Assembly (NCBI GenBank): GCA_937893635.1
Contig: CALBGF010000060.1
Location: forward strand, 1-9,201
Direction: 5' to 3'
Source: an uncultured Mollicutes bacterium
Lineage (GTDB): Bacteria > Bacillota_I > Bacilli_A > RFN20 > CAG-826
Length of the DNA: 9,201 nucleotides
A program made the position numbers and the translations under genes. Shown piece after piece: positions 1 to 7,328 of this stretch (its first letter is position 1; each line of letters starts with the position of its first letter). The notes below the pieces were generated by a model. It saw only the letters and a program-made list of their open reading frames with translations. It ran no database searches and was not told the DNA's origin.

Positions 1-2
1 TG

Positions 3-206
3 AGCGCCGCCATGGATAGTTTTATCAACAATGAATTAAGTGTTATCTTGGAATTTTATGCACCTCTTCGTGTACCAAAGGCAGCTTCTGCAACTGTCCA
101 AGAATTATATAATCTTCAATCTGAATTAGACTCCGCTTTTGGTATTGATGACGCAGAAGGAATCCGCATTGGTAGAGAATTTATTAGTATTTTAAAGAGG
201 TATTAA
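3..206 (+). CDS. 3' end of an unidentified gene upstream of the DNA polymerase (partial)
   Basis: This frame is open from the left edge of the window and stops with TAA directly before the polymerase ATG. The first internal ATG is at 12, but the 11 bases before it hold no Shine-Dalgarno site, so I read it as the C-terminal 67 residues of a longer gene starting outside the window. The visible peptide is mostly helical and acidic in its middle (ELDSAFGIDDAEG) and ends REFISILKRY. I do not recognise the family. In phi29 the gene before the polymerase encodes the terminal protein that primes replication, so a terminal protein is possible by position. A separate exonuclease or another replication protein is equally possible. 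The stop-start junction implies co-transcription and translational coupling with the polymerase. Confidence 0.55.
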   Translation, partial: SAAMDSFINNELSVILEFYAPLRVPKAASATVQELYNLQSELDSAFGIDDAEGIRIGREFISILKRY

Positions 207-1580
207 ATGAGAATCACTGAGAAACTTGGCAATATCAAGAACATGGAAGTAGGAGTATTTGAGAAAGACCGCATTTACTTCGATGAAAACCGCATTCTAC
301 CACGTATTGATGATACAGATGAATTAATTAAAGAGCTAAAGAAAATTCATAAGCCAAATGAAAGACTAAACATTAAACTCTTCTTTACACTTGAAGAAGA
401 TTATAATAAGTTTTGCGACTTAAATGGTACTAAACTAGTAAATAGTGCTAAGCTTTATCTTGAATCACCTACCAAGAAAATGGATAAATTTTACAGTAAT
501 TTCACTGTAAAATCATTAGTGGAAGTATTCAATTTTAATCAGAAGTTACTTGGTGATTCTTCTCTTCCTGCATTGTGTTATAAAGAGATGTTTGAGATAC
601 CGCTCGGCAATCGCCGCGAAGGTTTATACAAGAATCATAAAGTTTTACAAGATAAAGTGATACAGAAGCTTATTGAGAATGATACTCAAGCGGTTAACTT
701 CTTCAATCCTAATTACTTCATGAAAGGCTTAGATTACTACAAGAATGATATTAATAGCGCTTATCCTTACTTCTTAATGCAAATGCTTCCTTGTGGTGAA
801 CCGCTCAAGGAAGAACCGCAAGAAGCTCATACTGCTCTTTATGTAATTGAAGAGTCTTTTACTTGTGCACCGCTTACATTATATCCGCAAGGTGGTAGTG
901 GCGCAGAAGTTGATGTTAAGAATAGATTGACAGTTGTATGGAGTGATGACTTAAAGTTTCGTCAAAAGTATTTCATTAACTATCAGTATAGAGTACTTGA
1001 TAAGAGGTACTTTAGACTTAGACAATTGGAGTCAAATTGCGCCGCCATCTATAAAGCAAAGGAAGAAGCACCAAAAGGAAGCTTAGCAAGAAAATACTAT
1101 AAATACTGTTTGAATATTCCTATTGGTGTTATTGGAATGTTACCGCACAATAAGGAAGATTATGGCGCTATTCATCCACGTAGTTATTATCCAATTGCCT
1201 CATTTGTATGGATGAAAGAAAGAATCCGCATGTTAACCTATGCTTATGAGATAGGAATCCGCAATGTTATTTCAATCGCAACTGATGAGATTGATACTTT
1301 TACTCCACTTGATAATTACAGATTCATTCATTATAGCAACAAATGCGGCGATTTCAAGTGCGAATACAAGGAAGATAAGAGCTTTTTGCGCGGCAATTTA
1401 ATCTTTGATTCTAGGAATGAAGAGTTTGATAAACATAGCGGCTACTCTGGCACTGTCGAAGAAATCTATAATCGCACCTTTGGAAATAATAAGTACATAA
1501 AGCAACTTAAGCAGTATAATGAGTTAGAGAAGCAAGCCTTTAATCTTGTCTTAGACTTCTATGAAAAAAATCGCAAGTAA
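207..1580 (+). CDS. Divergent protein-primed family B DNA polymerase, shortened
   Basis: Likely the phage replicative DNA polymerase, 457 aa against 572 in phi29. Motif A is clear: DINSAYPYFL from D181, matching phi29 DVNSLYPS, and keeps the metal-binding Asp and the Tyr. Motif B is K299-YCLN-IPIG, with the Lys, Leu-Asn and Gly in phi29 spacing (KLMLNSLYG), but Ile306 stands where phi29 has Tyr390. Motif C is ISIATDEID: D360 matches phi29 D458, but A358 replaces D456. Only 180 residues precede motif A (248 in phi29), and I cannot find the exonuclease motif DxE or the other Exo residues; FEKD near residue 18 may be an eroded remnant. The B-to-C spacing is about 14 residues shorter, suggesting a reduced TPR2 loop. 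The start is ATG 207, directly after the previous stop, with AGAGG at 196-200. The gene has TGG but no TGA. Family assignment is good; whether it is the active replicative enzyme is uncertain. Confidence 0.82.
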   Translation: MRITEKLGNIKNMEVGVFEKDRIYFDENRILPRIDDTDELIKELKKIHKPNERLNIKLFFTLEEDYNKFCDLNGTKLVNSAKLYLESPTKKMDKFYSNFTVKSLVEVFNFNQKLLGDSSLPALCYKEMFEIPLGNRREGLYKNHKVLQDKVIQKLIENDTQAVNFFNPNYFMKGLDYYKNDINSAYPYFLMQMLPCGEPLKEEPQEAHTALYVIEESFTCAPLTLYPQGGSGAEVDVKNRLTVVWSDDLKFRQKYFINYQYRVLDKRYFRLRQLESNCAAIYKAKEEAPKGSLARKYYKYCLNIPIGVIGMLPHNKEDYGAIHPRSYYPIASFVWMKERIRMLTYAYEIGIRNVISIATDEIDTFTPLDNYRFIHYSNKCGDFKCEYKEDKSFLRGNLIFDSRNEEFDKHSGYSGTVEEIYNRTFGNNKYIKQLKQYNELEKQAFNLVLDFYEKNRK

Positions 1581-1583
1581 TAC

Positions 1584-1612
1584 TTGACAGGAGCGCCGCA
1601 ATTCATTATAAT
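1584..1612 (+). promoter_or_regulatory. Consensus housekeeping sigma promoter for the small RNA
   Basis: A perfect TTGACA (1584-1589) and a perfect TATAAT (1607-1612) are separated by exactly 17 bases. It begins four bases after the polymerase stop codon. The expected start of transcription is G1619, seven bases after the -10 box, which is exactly the first base of the terminal stem of the RNA described next. A full-consensus promoter with no downstream gene before a terminator is what a dedicated small-RNA gene needs. Confidence 0.88.
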
Positions 1613-1618
1613 ATTAAT

Positions 1619-1730
1619 GATGATAAGAGATACGTAGAATCCTAATATCTACTATATAGAGCAGAAATCATACATTAGGTTGTACTGCAGAGATTCTTGA
1701 TAGATACAAGAGGAGTCTGCGCTTATCATC
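1619..1730 (+). ncRNA. Putative packaging RNA (pRNA-like) with complementary hairpin loops
   Basis: The region is bounded by a perfect 9-bp terminal helix, GATGATAAG (1619-1627) with CTTATCATC (1722-1730), giving a core of 112 nt (the active core of phi29 pRNA is about 120 nt). Inside, hairpin 1 (1630-1655) has an 8-bp stem with C1633 bulged and a 9-nt loop AUCCUAAUA. Hairpin 2 (1661-1688) has GCAG/CUGC and UACA/UGUA helices around a 6-nt bulge and a loop UUAGGU. CCUAA at 1641-1645 is perfectly complementary to UUAGG at 1675-1679, as are the interlocking loops that join phi29 pRNA monomers into a ring. A third hairpin, UCUUG/CAAGA, is possible at 1695-1711. Alternative pairings exist (1636-1641 with 1692-1697; 1687-1691 with 1716-1720). 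It lies just upstream of the packaging ATPase gene. With the terminator at 1776-1815 the primary transcript would be about 195 nt. The structure is seen in the sequence; the pRNA role is inferred. Confidence 0.65.
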
Positions 1731-1775
1731 CACCTTAGACAATTCAATTCCATTAACATATTATACCTTTCTTTT

Positions 1776-1815
1776 AAGAGAGACGAGCATTAATTTGCTT
1801 TTCTCTCTTTTTTTT
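1776..1815 (+). terminator. Intrinsic terminator after the small RNA
   Basis: AAGAGAGA (1776-1783) pairs with TCTCTCTT (1802-1809). After one mismatch, GAGC (1785-1788) pairs with GCTT (1797-1800), with one G-T wobble, around loop 1789-1796. The 3' arm runs into a tract of eight T (1808-1815). This would end the small-RNA transcript and separate it from the ATPase operon. Confidence 0.8.
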
Positions 1816-1823
1816 GTTATAAT
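1795..1823 (+). promoter_or_regulatory. Extended -10 promoter for the packaging/tail/collar operon
   Basis: TGTTATAAT at 1815-1823 is an extended -10 element (TG, one base, TATAAT). A weak -35, TTGCTT (1795-1800), lies 17 bases upstream, inside the 3' half of the terminator hairpin. Transcription would start near 1830, leaving a leader of only about 16 nt that opens almost directly on the Shine-Dalgarno site AGGAGG (1832-1837) of the ATPase gene. The -35 is poor (3 of 6), so the TG extension probably compensates. Confidence 0.65.
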
Positions 1824-1845
1824 ATATTAAGAGGAGGAAAACCGC

Positions 1846-2964
1846 ATGAAAAGAGACAATTTACACTTTAACTGGCGCAAAGTAGACGGTTATGACCGCA
1901 CATGAAACTTTGCAATATCTGAACGTGAAGCAGGAAAGTCAGTATCAACTTGGCTAAAGATATGGAGTAATTACCACTATAGAAACTCTCCTACTGTTGT
2001 GTTGCGTCGCCGCATTGCAGATTTAACTGACCAGTATATCTCTGATACGGAAACTCTTCTCAATAAGTTCCTTGATAGGAAAGTACAATTGCTTTATATG
2101 AAAGGTGATATTAAAAGTGGAATTGTAGACGTTAAATTAGGAGACGCTGATGTTAACTACTCACCAGCAATGATTAAAAAGTTGCCGCTCTTCTTCAGAG
2201 TCATAGGACTATCAATACCAATGAACCGCATTAAGTCTCTTATGCTTTCAAATGTAGGAATTATCTTCTTTGATGAGTTTATTGCCAACATAAGAGGAGG
2301 TGAAAAGTATCTAGACATTGAAGCTTTCCGTATCAAGGAAATTTATACTACTTATAACCGTGAAGCTACCAAACCAATAAAGATTTACTGTTGCGGCAAT
2401 CCATACTCAGTTTATAATCCATTATTTAGTGATTTAGGAGTAGATACGCGCAAAGTACATCCAGGAGCTTTCTTAGTAGGAGATAACTATGTCATTGATT
2501 GCTTCCGCATTCCAGAAGCATTAAAGGAGAAGATTTTAGCCGCCAATCCACTTTATCAATTCGATAATGCTTACGCTAAGTATGCATTTGATGGTAATGC
2601 TATTAGTGATTCAAATATCCGCATTTGTAAAGTTAATCCAAAAGGCTTTAAGTTGCGGTTTGTCTTCAAGGTAGATAAAGAGTATGTTTCAGTACATAGC
2701 GGCGCGCCATTCGATTATGAAGGAGAGAAATTAAGCTTCTGGATATGTAAACACAATGAAGATTGGCTTGATAAAGTAAGCAAAAACCGCAAAATATATT
2801 GCTTCAACTTTGCGGATTTAATGCAACATGCGGTCATCGCTAATAGAGATAAGGACTTAATACAGAGCTTCTTATCATTTAAGAGCGCGGTTCAGCGACG
2901 TGAAGCTGCCTATAATTGTGTTGACGCAGAATATATTACAGAAGACATTTATCAGTTTATTTAG
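1846..2964 (+). CDS. DNA packaging ATPase (phi29 gp16-like), with one in-frame UGA read as Trp
   Basis: The motor ATPase that drives genome entry through the portal, 372 aa (phi29 gp16 is 332). The start is ATG 1846, with AGGAGG 8 bases upstream. The N-terminus YDRTWNFAISEREAGKS (residues 16-32) aligns with phi29 YDRILNFVIGARGIGKS and contains the Walker A lysine K31; the Trp20 in it is a TGA codon (1903-1905). Walker B is IIFFDEF with D143 and E144. A following CCGNPYSVYNPLF matches phi29 CLSNAVSVVNPYF. Read with the standard code, the gene would seem to start at GTG 1999 and would lose Walker A entirely, which shows that TGA is sense here. The Walker A lacks the usual first Gly (SEREAGKS instead of GARGIGKS). 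It ends in TAG, overlapped by the next gene's Shine-Dalgarno site. Five other Trp codons are TGG. Identification is strong. Confidence 0.93.
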
Positions 2965-2972
2965 GAGGTTTT

Positions 2973-5435
2973 ATGGCTACAAGTAAATTAACAATATACA
3001 AAACAAATATTACTCCATCTCGTAACTTTAGAGTTGATAGCATTGATACTTACTTGAACACTTGTAAAAAGATTGAATTTAATAAGTTTCAGTATCAACA
3101 GTTAGAATTAAATCTTTATGTAAAGATTCCATTAGCGCAAGAATTCATTAGTAATCCACAATACAATTATGCAAGATTAGAACAAGATAATAAAGAGTTT
3201 TACTTCTTCATTATGAGCGCGGATTGGAAGGCACGTAAGACTATTGGATTGGCGCTTTCCATGGATACTATTAATACCTACTGGAGTCAAGTGAAATGGA
3301 GCGCTAAAACCGCCATTCAGAGAGAGCACAGAGATAGATGGCAAAAGAGCGGTTCAAATTATAAGCGTCTTATTGATAGATATCAAGAAGGATTAAATCC
3401 TGTTAAAGATAATGTCATTATGTCACGTGAGTTGGCTATTCCTGAATACCATGAAGGCTATCTAGTGTGGCTTGCTAATAAAGGAATTACTCCAGATGTA
3501 CAAAGTGCGACTCCTATAATTCCTTGTTATTGTAAGCGCGACTCCTTTACATTTGAAGCAGAACAAGATTATGGAAGCACTAAAATAGAAGATACTATCA
3601 TACAACTTCAAGGTATTACCGGAAACAATACAGGAGTCTATTATTTAACTACAACTAATTCTGACGCAAGTAGCTCTAATGGATTCCGCTGCGGCGTTAA
3701 AATTAGCGGAGTTCCTATTGATACTCTTACCTTACTTAAAGATGATAGCGGCGCCAAACTGAGATGTATCCGTATGGTAATTACAAGAAATGGAGTTATT
3801 TTTACTGTTCAATTTACCGCTTATTATTATACAGGTGATGTTTATCCTTATGTATATAGCAAAACCTATACACCAACAGATACGTATAACATTGCGGAGA
3901 TTTCACTAGAAGGAAACATTGACGTTCTTACGTATTCTTCTATCATTAGCGATTATTACAAGAATTTAACTTCACTAGATACAATTGATAGCCTTAACCA
4001 AGTGGCAGTTCATGTTGGTTTGATTCCTGCTAAAGTATGTACTTCTTTTAGTGATTTAGACCGCAGTTCTACAAATATTGTTAAGATTTTAAAAGTTCCA
4101 TTTGAATTAAAGGATAATGCTAGAGGAGATACCTTCGTTCCTGGATGGAATCTTATAAGGATTAACACAAAGGACGCTGAATATTTGCCGATTCAATTAG
4201 GTAATTCAAGCTTCGACTGTGAACATTATCTTTACTGAGATATGGAAACGCGGCTCTTTTCTTCTTTCACTCCAACCGCAAAAGATAATCCTAGTTTAGA
4301 ATACGAATCAAAGCTTTACTCATCTGAATTTTATGATTTTAAAGTCGTGTATATGAATGAAGCTTATCCATTGCAATTGGAGAATGTAGTTAACTTTTCT
4401 AACAACTATGAAGATATCTACGTTGATGTAAGTACTAGCTTAAGCGCTTCTGCTAGAGTAAATTTCCGCTTTGGAACTGATTATAGATGGATTTCATTCA
4501 ATCAAAATTATTGGACTATTCCATTGATTGAAGTGCCGCAATATAACTCCGCATGGATTGATTACCTCCGTAATGGTTATAACTATGATGACTATACCAG
4601 AAAGCGCAACAATAGAATGTCAATTATTAATGGTGTTATATCTACAGTAGGAAGTTTAGCCTCTATAGGTTTAAATGTTGGCGGTTCTCTATACAGCTCT
4701 GCAGTAGGTGCGGCTTCAACTAAGTTAGATTACTTGCAAAATAGAATAAATGAATTTGCTAACCTGAAAAACAAAGGAGACGTGCGCTATAAGTATCTTG
4801 TAAGTGATGAAAACGGCATGTATACAGTATCACGTTCTCCTAATGCACCTTCAACTGCTAAAGGAATGTCAGAAGCTGTCGCGCAAAATTACTTAAATTC
4901 AATAGTTCCTGCCGCGGAGAAATATACTGAATTAGCTTCAAGAAAAAACAGAGCCTTTGATGGAATCGGCAGTTTAGTTCTGCAAAATGGCATTAACTCT
5001 ATAACCTCCGCGATTTCTTCCTTTATGCAAATTGACTCTAGTAATAAGAGCTTCCAAAATAATCTTCAAGTTTCACAAAATGCAAGTGTTTCAGTGCAAG
5101 ACTCTAGTGCTTTCGATATTGCTTATACAACTCCTACTTTAGTACAGGTAGCGCCGCGCAATGAAATCCGCGAACAAATTGCTAAGACCTTCCACTACTT
5201 AGGATATGCGCATCCAGTTCAAGAAGTGCCAGACTTTACAAGTAGATACTGGTTTAATTTCGTTCAATGCACTCCTGTATTTGATGAAGTACTTAATGTT
5301 ATCCATCCAGAGTATGAAAATGACTTTAAGCAGCGGTTCCAAGCAGGTGTTACAGTAATGCATGCGCATAATGGAGAATACGACTGGAATCAGCAGTATG
5401 AAAATTGAGAGGAGAATTTAATTAACCATGAATAA
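2973..5435 (+). CDS. Distal tail knob protein (phi29 gp9-like), with two in-frame UGA read as Trp
   Basis: An 820-aa tail tube/knob protein (phi29 gp9 is 599). The N-terminal part (about residues 15-125) matches gp9 in pattern: LNLYVKIPL, then KEFYFFIMSADWK, then DTINTYWSQVKWS and IQREHRDRW, compared with gp9 FYAFVTELEY, DVLQTWMFNIKF and VREHVKLW. Residues about 549-582 (from MSIINGVISTVGS) form a Gly/Ala/Ser-rich hydrophobic stretch at the place of the gp9 loop that inserts into the host membrane. The C-terminus (FHYLGYAHPVQEVP, then YWFNFVQCTPVF, then FQAGVTVMHAHNGEY) aligns with gp9 FHKYGYKINRVKKP, AFNYVQTKDCFI and FDNGITLWHTDNIGNY. Two TGA codons are in frame, at 4236 (Trp422) and 5406 (Trp812); the true stop is TAA 5433-5435, inside the portal start. 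With the standard code it looks like two genes of 421 and 388 aa. About 220 extra residues, probably in the middle, may form an added surface domain. AGGAGG lies 4 bases before the ATG. Confidence 0.93.
5411..5430 (+). promoter_or_regulatory. Long-spaced initiation element of the portal gene
   Basis: GGAG (5411-5414), five bases, AATTAAC (5420-5426), one base, then ATG at 5428. The same order and exact spacing occur before the capsid gene. Other genes here have the Shine-Dalgarno site 4-9 bases from the start, so this 13-base spacing is unusual and the shared AATTAAC may have a role in initiation. Confidence 0.5.
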
Positions 5436-6366
5436 AACACAATTTACAAAGTCAATCTATCCGGCGGAAGAACATGAGGCGGCGACCTATAGAGTTATTG
5501 ACTTCACTAGCCGCTACATGAACAAATACTATAATATCTTCCTTGGACTTATTGATTGGAAAGTAAGCGATGAAGTACTTACTCCAAAAGGCGTTAATTA
5601 TTTAATGCGCAAATTCTGAGCCGATGGAACTGTTGCCGCGTGGCGTATTCCTAATACAGATGCTCTTGGACTAGCTCCTTATGCAACTCAAGCTTGAGAT
5701 ATGTGGGATTTTCCTTCACGTGTTACATTAATCAATAAGCGTAATATCAGTACTAGAATCATTCCTAATAAGGTTATGAGCGTTGACAAAGATGTAGTCA
5801 TTGGCTACTTCCAAGCAAATCATAAAGGAATCTCTGCTATTGTGCGCGACTACGCGGAACAACTCTCCGATATCGACAATGTTATGAATACTAATCTGCA
5901 GTTACAGAAAGCGCCATTTATTATTTTATGTGATGATGATAAGCAAGCGAAGCGCATGAAGAACGTTATTTCTAAGATTCTTAACAATAGCGTATCAGTT
6001 GAACTTCCAAGTGGTGATAAGAATTCTTTAGTTATTACTCCATTGAACGCGCCGCTCATTATTGACCAACTGTATAATTACCGCACAAATGTAGAGAATG
6101 AAATTAAGAGTTACTTAGGCTTAGATAATAACGGTGGCTTTGAAAAGAAAGAACGTATGATTACAGATGAAGTTAATTCTCAAAGAGCTACTATTGCGGA
6201 TTCGCGTTTTAATTTTACTCAATGCTTAGATGCTTTCTGCGGCGATGTTAAGAAGGTCTTAGGTATTGAAATCTCTTATGAATGGAATGCGGCGCAAACT
6301 GCCGATAATTCCTTCTCTGATGACCGCTATGCAAAACAGGAGGATAAGAAGAATGTTAATAACTAA
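5428..6366 (+). CDS. Portal / upper collar connector protein (phi29 gp10-like), with two in-frame UGA
   Basis: The dodecameric portal through which DNA enters the prohead; 312 aa, almost the length of phi29 gp10 (309). The best match is KKERMITDEV at residues 240-249, compared with phi29 KKERMVTDEV, followed by a region resembling its C-terminal third (FTQCLDAFCGDVKKVLGIEI against [20 protein letters not shown]). Upstream, APLIIDQLYNYRTNVENEI fits phi29 APYVVDKLNAQKNAVWNEM. Two TGA codons lie in frame, at 5617 (Trp64) and 5695 (Trp90). With the standard code a 63-aa stub and a separate 221-aa protein would be called and the N-terminal third would be lost. The start overlaps the end of the tail gene by 8 bases. 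AGGAG at 5410-5414 is unusually far (13 bases) from the ATG, in an arrangement shared with the capsid gene. It ends in TAA. Confidence 0.94.
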
Positions 6367-6964
6367 AAATTGATATTATTACACATTGGCGGATTTATTT
6401 GCAGATTATCATAATCCTAAAGAGACTACTCCTTGGAAGATGAATATCGCGGCGCTCCTTGACGCTTTAAAGACAACTGGCTCATTCAATCCTACAGAGC
6501 AAGAGAGCGGCCGCATTACTACATTACTTCAAGAATATATCTTACCAAAATGCTATAGAATGAACGTCTTTTGTACTGATGCGGAACCGCTTGACCTTGA
6601 AGCAGATGTCTTCTATCCATTCATTGGTGAGTTTATCACTTGGCTTAATAGCACTAAAGAGAAGTATTCTTTAATTTTGGACTATTATGAAAAGAACAAA
6701 GATAAGCTCATGGATAAGATGATTACTACTACTAGTACTACTAATAAAACGAATGACACTCCGCAAATTGAAGACAGTGAAGAAGATGCCTTATCAAGTG
6801 ACGCGCATTTATCTACATTAGGTAGCGCAGAATCAAGAACTGAATCGGATAGCGGCGACAGTGTTATGAGTAGATTAAGCGCCATTAATAACCGCTATAA
6901 ACAAATCTATCTTATGTGGTTGAATGACTTCATTAAGAAATTCAGAGTAGGAGGTGACTTCTAA
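6353..6964 (+). CDS. Lower collar protein (phi29 gp11-like), with one in-frame UGA
   Basis: By position directly after the portal, and by a Thr-rich stretch leading to NDTPQ (residues 134-138), which I recall from lower collar proteins of small phi29-type podoviruses, this is the lower collar that joins the portal to the tail knob. It has 203 aa (phi29 gp11 is about 293). I start it at ATG 6353 because AGGAGG (6338-6343) lies 9 bases upstream. That frame crosses a TGA at 6371 (Trp7); otherwise the gene would have to begin at a TTG at 6386 without a nearby Shine-Dalgarno site. The sequence is acidic and low in complexity at residues 125-170 (Thr, Ser, Asp, Glu), followed by a helical C-terminus ending WLNDFIKKFRVGGDF. 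It overlaps the portal gene by 14 bases and the holin gene by 1, indicating translational coupling. Function rests mostly on synteny. Confidence 0.78.
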
Positions 6965-7239
6965 TGAATAATGAGAAGAACTTTATTGGCGGTCTCGCTG
7001 GATGTATTGTCTCATTCAGCGGCATGACCTTAGAACAAGCAGACCATATTGTAAGCTTAATTTGCGGCATCATTGGCTTAGTTATTACAGTTATCTCTTG
7101 TATTGTCATTCCAGTATGGAAGAAAGTGCGCGACGCCATGAAAGATAAGAAGATTACTCCGGAAGAGGCGGAAGACATCACAAATACTCTTAAGGATGGA
7201 TTAGACAAGTTGAAGAACGAAGAAAAAAAGAAGAAGTAG
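6964..7239 (+). CDS. Putative holin, small membrane protein
   Basis: A 91-aa protein with one strong transmembrane segment at residues 29-51 (IVSLICGIIGLVITVISCIV and onward), a weaker hydrophobic stretch at 7-21, and a charged tail (53-91) that ends in a run of lysines. This size and layout, in the late operon of a small podovirus, suggest the holin that permeabilises the membrane to release the endolysin. No endolysin is in the window, and I recognise no specific holin family, so the role is inferred. It starts at ATG 6964, overlapping the lower collar stop by one base (TAATG). It has the strongest Shine-Dalgarno site of the window, AGGAGGTGA (6949-6957), 6 bases before the start. It stops at TAG, three bases before the -35 box of the capsid promoter. 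Confidence 0.65.
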   Translation: MNNEKNFIGGLAGCIVSFSGMTLEQADHIVSLICGIIGLVITVISCIVIPVWKKVRDAMKDKKITPEEAEDITNTLKDGLDKLKNEEKKKK

Positions 7240-7242
7240 AAA

Positions 7243-7271
7243 TTGACTTTTTTGATTTAATTTCTTATACT
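7243..7271 (+). promoter_or_regulatory. Strong promoter of the scaffold-capsid transcript
   Basis: TTGACT (7243-7248) and TATACT (7266-7271) have a 17-base spacer; each matches the consensus at 5 of 6 positions. The predicted start is G7278, which is exactly the first base of the hairpin described next. It gives scaffold and capsid a transcript separate from the upstream tail/collar operon. Confidence 0.82.
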
Positions 7272-7277
7272 ATTATA

Positions 7278-7320
7278 GAAGACGGAGGTAGCTTTATCTC
7301 TTTTACTATCTCCGTACTTC
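7278..7320 (+). promoter_or_regulatory. 5'-terminal hairpin of the capsid mRNA leader
   Basis: GAAG (7278-7281) plus ACGGAGGTAG (7282-7291) pair with CTATCTCCGT (7306-7315) and CTTC (7317-7320). This makes a 14-bp stem with one G-U wobble, one bulged A (7316) and a 14-nt pyrimidine-rich loop (7292-7305). It begins at the predicted first transcribed base. There is no T tract after it, so it is not a terminator. A stem at the extreme 5' end commonly protects mRNA from 5'-dependent decay, which would suit a high-yield capsid message. The stem also hides a Shine-Dalgarno-like GGAGG (7284-7288). Confidence 0.72.
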
Positions 7321-7328
7321 TTACATTT

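Noticed and set aside
1619..1730. tRNA or tmRNA, including a UGA-suppressor tRNA
   Set aside because: No cloverleaf with a T-loop GTTCRA motif and no CCA-type acceptor can be drawn; the terminal helix is 9 bp and the internal hairpins do not fit.
4236..5408. Two separate tail genes (421 and 388 aa) divided by TGA at 4236
   Set aside because: The second half has no Shine-Dalgarno site, is in the same frame, and the two halves together match phi29 gp9 from end to end. The TGA is read as Trp422.
5428..5700. A short 63-aa gene followed by a broken or pseudogene portal
   Set aside because: Frame is kept through both TGA codons, the joined length (312 aa) equals phi29 gp10, and four other core genes or gene ends need the same recoding, so this is code 4 and not decay.
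4236..5703. The 9-mer TGAGATATG at 4236-4244 and again at 5695-5703, as a possible stop-restart signal
   Set aside because: It encodes Trp-Asp-Met in both genes, no Shine-Dalgarno site precedes either ATG, and a chance match in AT-rich DNA is plausible. The other four TGA codons lack it.
5850..6059. Minus-strand open frame within the portal gene
   Set aside because: It is a shadow of the portal gene, with no ribosome binding site and no homology I recognise.
6942..7208. Minus-strand open frame opposite the holin gene
   Set aside because: Complement of a real gene with strong start signals; all other genes are on the + strand.
7278..7320. Terminator before the scaffold gene
   Set aside because: No T tract follows the stem, and it starts at the predicted transcription start of its own promoter.
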